Shown one piece after another: positions 60,747 through 64,000 of a DNA stretch of 64,000 nt. Below the pieces are notes generated by a model that searched no databases, was not told where the DNA came from, and was given only the letters and a program-made list of their open reading frames with translations. Both the position numbers and the translations under genes were made by a program. Source of the stretch: Lachnospiraceae bacterium UBA7076 (lineage in GTDB: Bacteria > Bacillota > Clostridia > Lachnospirales > Lachnospiraceae); assembly GCA_002493625.1 (NCBI GenBank), contig DKZK01000005.1, positions 5,038-69,037 of the forward strand, read 5' to 3'. The number at the start of each line of letters is the position of its first letter. Within the stretch, counting starts at the first letter, position 1.

Positions 60747-62450
60747 ATGGATGATTTTTGCTCTGACTATATATATTCAGATGAATATTTCAACTTTCTT
60801 GTCAAATATGATAACGACATGAACCGGGTCAATGATATATTTAAGCCTGCCTGTGTTTCAAGAATTAATAATCGTTTCCTTGTGGCTTACACAAAGCCGG
60901 AAGCCTTTAATATAGGTGAAATTTTAAAATACGGATATGCTTCAATTCCCAAGTGCTTTGGACTGATGGACAGTGACGTGCTTCAGGTTATTGGCGCAGA
61001 CAGGATAAGAAATCTTCCCGGACTTGGATTTGCGGGAGAGGGAGTTCTGATTGGATTTGTTGATACGGGAATAGATTTTGTCTCCGACGCATTCAGAAAG
61101 CCCGACGGTACAACAAGAATATTGTCTATATGGGATCAGAATCAGGAGGTATACGGACGGGAGGCTCCGGTTTATGGGTACGGCGCGGTTTTTACGGAGG
61201 AAAGAATAAACGAGGCGCTCGAATCTGACACCCCGTACAGTATGGTTCCATCTCTTGATGAGGATGGTCACGGAACATTTATTGCCTCCGTTGCAGCAGG
61301 AAATGAGGGAGTTTCGTCCGGTGCAGACATCATTATGGTAAAGCTGAAGCAGGCTAAAAGCTTTTTAAGGCAGTTTTATCTCATACCTGATGAAGTAAAC
61401 TGTTACAGCGAGGACGATATAATGTTTGCCATAAAATATCTTGTTGAGCAGGCTGCCATCCTTGGCAAACCGCTTGTGATATGCCTCGGCATAGGCACAA
61501 ATCAGGGCGGACATACGGGAAACACATATCTTGAAACTTATATTAATTCTATTACACAGCTCAGGGGAATAGGCGCATGTGTTTCCGCAGGAAATGAAAC
61601 GGGATTTGGAACGCATTTTCATGTATCGGAAATATCAGGTGACAGTGAGAATGTGGAAATATCAGTCGGCAGTAATGATAAAGGCTTTACGCTGGAGCTT
61701 TGGGGCAGGGCTCCCGGCATTCTGAATGTGAGTGTTGTCTCGCCAACGGGAGAAGTATTTGACGATATTTCAGCAGTTAAATCAACAACCTATAGCAGGA
61801 CATTTCTTTATGAGGGAACAACCGTATATGTGGAGGCAACTGTTGTGGAGGAAACAACAGGGGATCCTATGGTTTTGTTCCGGTTTGAAAATCCGACAGA
61901 GGGTGTTTGGACTATAAAGGTAAAGGGGGAAGGCAGCACTGCGCAGATGGGCTTTGACGCATGGCTTCCCATACACGGATTTAATAATTCGGATACAAAA
62001 TTTGTCTCGCCGTCACCTGATACTACCATATGCTCGCCCGGAAATGCCGGAGGCATTATTACGGTTGCAGGCTATGATTACAGAAACAATTCCATCTATG
62101 TAAATTCAAGCAGGGGATATACGAGGATGGGCGGCATCAAGCCTGACATTACGGCTCCGGCAGTTGATGTGCAGGGAGTGTTTGCAAGGAGGATGGACGG
62201 ATTTACAGGCAGTGGTCTGTATATACGCCGAAGCGGAACAAGTATTGCTTCCGCAGTTACCGCAGGAGGCATTGCGCTTATATTGCAGTGGGCGGTCGTG
62301 GAGGGCAATTATATAAATATGACGAACGAATCCATAAAACGCCTTCTTATTACAGGAGCAAGAAGGACTTCGGGACTGGCTTATCCAAACCGTCAGTGGG
62401 GTTATGGAACGATAGATTTGTACGAATCTTTCAACGCATTAAGAAGATAA
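60747..62450 (+). CDS. Subtilisin-like S8 peptidase (Csp-like), no signal peptide
   Basis: 567 residues. Catalytic triad: Asp in GFVDTGIDFVSDAF, His in DEDGHGTFIASVAAG, Ser in SGTSIASAVTAGG. An N-terminal prodomain-like region and a beta-rich insert between His and Ser (about 300-450) resemble CspB/CspC germination proteases. The ATG at 60747 has AAGG upstream; a TTG at 60687 is in frame but lies directly against AAGGGG. The start is therefore uncertain by 20 residues. Lacks a secretion signal, so acts inside the cell or spore. Confidence 0.85.
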   Translation: MDDFCSDYIYSDEYFNFLVKYDNDMNRVNDIFKPACVSRINNRFLVAYTKPEAFNIGEILKYGYASIPKCFGLMDSDVLQVIGADRIRNLPGLGFAGEGVLIGFVDTGIDFVSDAFRKPDGTTRILSIWDQNQEVYGREAPVYGYGAVFTEERINEALESDTPYSMVPSLDEDGHGTFIASVAAGNEGVSSGADIIMVKLKQAKSFLRQFYLIPDEVNCYSEDDIMFAIKYLVEQAAILGKPLVICLGIGTNQGGHTGNTYLETYINSITQLRGIGACVSAGNETGFGTHFHVSEISGDSENVEISVGSNDKGFTLELWGRAPGILNVSVVSPTGEVFDDISAVKSTTYSRTFLYEGTTVYVEATVVEETTGDPMVLFRFENPTEGVWTIKVKGEGSTAQMGFDAWLPIHGFNNSDTKFVSPSPDTTICSPGNAGGIITVAGYDYRNNSIYVNSSRGYTRMGGIKPDITAPAVDVQGVFARRMDGFTGSGLYIRRSGTSIASAVTAGGIALILQWAVVEGNYINMTNESIKRLLITGARRTSGLAYPNRQWGYGTIDLYESFNALRR

Positions 62451-62466
62451 AAAAGGGGGAAAGGCT

Positions 62467-63855
62467 GTGGAACGAGACTGGGTATATCTTAAAATTGATG
62501 ACGATCGTATGAGAGTAGCTCTTTGCATTAAGATTCCGGAAGGCGAGGAGGTTCCTCACTTTTCCCCTGAATTTATTGAGGAATATCTCCATGAAAACGG
62601 AATAATAACAGGAATAGATAAAAATGCGATCGCAGCGCTTTCTGAATATGTGGAATACGGAAAGGACGTTGTTGTCGCAAGAGGAAAGCCTCCTGTAAAC
62701 GGGAAAGACGGAATGTACAGCTTTCATGTTACTATGGAGGATATTAAGGACAAGCCTGTTGTAAATGCTGACGGTTCAGTGGATTATTACAATTCGCTGA
62801 AGCTTGCAATGGTTAAACAGGATGAGCTTATTGCAGTGTATATCCCGCCTACACCGGGGGAGTACGGATATACGGTGTTTGCAGAGATGCTGCCGCCGGT
62901 AAAGGGACGTGAACTCAGACCCTTAAGGGGAAAGGGATTTACCGTAAGTGAGAACGGCAGGGAGTACAGGGCGGCAATTAATGGAAGAATATACAGGGAC
63001 GGCGAGCGCATTATAATTGAGAATGTATATGTTGTCAAAGGGGACTTAGACGTTGAGATGGGCAACCTGAGCTTTAACGGTGACGTTGAGGTAAGAGGTG
63101 ATGTGAGAAGCGGTCTTACAATAAATGCTGAAGGCAATATTTACATACATGGACATGTAGGGGGCTGCCGTCTTATTTCAGGCGGAAAGATTACCATAAG
63201 AAAAGGTATTCAGGGAAGGAATAAATGTACCATAGTTGCAGGGGGCGATGTAATTTGCAGTTTTATGGAGAGGTGTACAATAAATTCGGGCGGCGACCTA
63301 TATGCGGATTCAATACTTGACTGTGACATTGCCGCAAGAAATAAGGTATATGTCAACTCCAAAAAGGGCATGATTGTAGGCGGCAACATATCCGGCATGC
63401 AGGGTATATTGGCAAAGCACGTGGGAAATACATTAGGCGTAAATACAATGCTGATTGCAGGCGTTACACCCGACCATATGAGAGAGGTTGCAATTCTCGC
63501 CGAGACACTTGAGAAAATAAACGGAAATCTTGAACTCCTTGACAGAAGCCTTAAAATGTACGACAAAATTCCGGGCAGCAAACGCACGAAGGAAACGGAA
63601 GCCGTCCGCACGAAAATAATCCGCGCGAAGGTTATGGAGGCTGCAAGGCAAAAGAAGCTTGAGGAACGGTTTGAGATTATTAATGAGGAGATAGATAAGG
63701 CAAAAGAGGAAGCAAATGTAAGAATAACCGGAGTTGTACACACAGGTACAAAGGTGAGCATGTTCGGCAATATCTATACGGTTCAGGAGGATTTAAGGGA
63801 CGTTAAGTATATATACAGAAATTGTGAGGTGGAGCAGCTTTCGGGGGAGGAGTAA
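62467..63855 (+). CDS. FapA (DUF342) domain protein
   Basis: 462 residues: N-terminal region, a beta-helix with repeats such as VEVRGDVRSGLTINAEGNIYIHGHVGGCRLISGG (repeating strand-turns about 18 residues apart), and a C-terminal coiled coil. FapA-like proteins assemble in flagellar or envelope contexts. GTG start with GGGGGAAAGG upstream; 16 nt after the protease. Confidence 0.85.
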   Translation: MERDWVYLKIDDDRMRVALCIKIPEGEEVPHFSPEFIEEYLHENGIITGIDKNAIAALSEYVEYGKDVVVARGKPPVNGKDGMYSFHVTMEDIKDKPVVNADGSVDYYNSLKLAMVKQDELIAVYIPPTPGEYGYTVFAEMLPPVKGRELRPLRGKGFTVSENGREYRAAINGRIYRDGERIIIENVYVVKGDLDVEMGNLSFNGDVEVRGDVRSGLTINAEGNIYIHGHVGGCRLISGGKITIRKGIQGRNKCTIVAGGDVICSFMERCTINSGGDLYADSILDCDIAARNKVYVNSKKGMIVGGNISGMQGILAKHVGNTLGVNTMLIAGVTPDHMREVAILAETLEKINGNLELLDRSLKMYDKIPGSKRTKETEAVRTKIIRAKVMEAARQKKLEERFEIINEEIDKAKEEANVRITGVVHTGTKVSMFGNIYTVQEDLRDVKYIYRNCEVEQLSGEE

Positions 63856-63890
63856 GCAGCAAAGCAGAACAGAATCAGCAAAAAACAGCA

Positions 63891-64000
63891 GGGGCTGTCG
63901 CAATAAGGATTTTAATTCTCTTTCATTATGCATTTTAAACAAAGAACGCTCCAACGTGTTACTTAGCTTCCGCTTTTCTTTGTTTAAAATGCATAGTTAC
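63891..64000. repeat. Hairpin element, family H (copy 3, cut by window edge)
   Basis: GGGGCTGTCGCAATAAGG (63891-63908) is the end sequence also seen at 57952 and 48980. The core reads in the opposite direction to copies 1 and 2 (AACGCTCCAACGTGTTACTTAGC). The right arm is outside the window. Confidence 0.9.

Overview
The window looks like chromosomal DNA of an anaerobic, low-to-moderate GC Firmicute, most likely a Lachnospiraceae-type gut clostridium. The evidence is the set of genes (D-alanylation operon, FprA-type flavoprotein, LarE, PdxST, PucR, DUF1848, FapA/DUF342, TPR-DUF4037-DUF4125 fusion) together with strong AGGAGG ribosome sites and TTGACA/TATAAT-like promoters. No rRNA, tRNA, CRISPR array, transposase or phage gene was seen. 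The species assignment is inference.

Layout. 1-1740: on the minus strand, a partial CorA-like transporter, a small acidic protein with a His/Cys-containing tail, and YlmH. 1865-7914: a tight operon of circularly permuted ATP-grasp, alpha-E, transglutaminase-like protease, two AstE/AspA-type amidohydrolases (the second lacks its zinc ligands) and a PucR regulator. 8115-13621: a linked operon of amino-acid ABC importer, cytidylate-kinase-like protein, class III aminotransferase and iron alcohol dehydrogenase. The two operons together look like a make/cleave/import/catabolise system for an amide-linked amino compound. 13790-15974: MATE pump and BspA/DUF285 repeat protein. 16317-22076: a D-alanylation (dlt) operon in the order dltA, PLP decarboxylase, dltC, dltB, SGNH protein, with 11-bp direct repeats in front of it. 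22073-26748: repeat-bearing asparaginase, DUF1848 Fe-S protein, sugar acetyltransferase, AlkA-type glycosylase, and a divergent HxlR/cupin pair. 27450-29673: SPFH protein, membrane protein and ribbon-helix-helix protein behind a double TGATATCA operator. 29940-33861: MATE pump, AraC regulator, FprA and a small membrane protein. 34370-42720: a secreted small protein and membrane protein followed by two duplicated pairs of FtsX/MacB-like permeases, one ATPase, an XRE regulator and a lipoprotein. 43707-46966: O-acetylhomoserine sulfhydrylase, LysR and cysteine synthase. 47408-51395: PdxST, LarE, an unknown protein and an Mrp ATPase. 51592-56618: the TPR-DUF4037-DUF4125 protein, a frameshifted rRNA methyltransferase, a DUF202 protein and a cytosolic Cu/Zn-SOD-like protein. 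56836-63855: a FlgL/FliD-like protein, a LytTR regulator, a coiled-coil membrane protein with a repeated LSPDEIAALFA motif, a CARF/DUF1887 nuclease (Card1-like), a Csp-like S8 protease and a FapA protein.

The window is also rich in non-coding repeats: a 130-155 bp hairpin element in three copies, a composite 27-bp palindrome family, a 249-bp nested hairpin, a 238-bp terminal-inverted-repeat element with shorter relatives, and several tandem arrays. Several of them supply the stop codon of the upstream gene.
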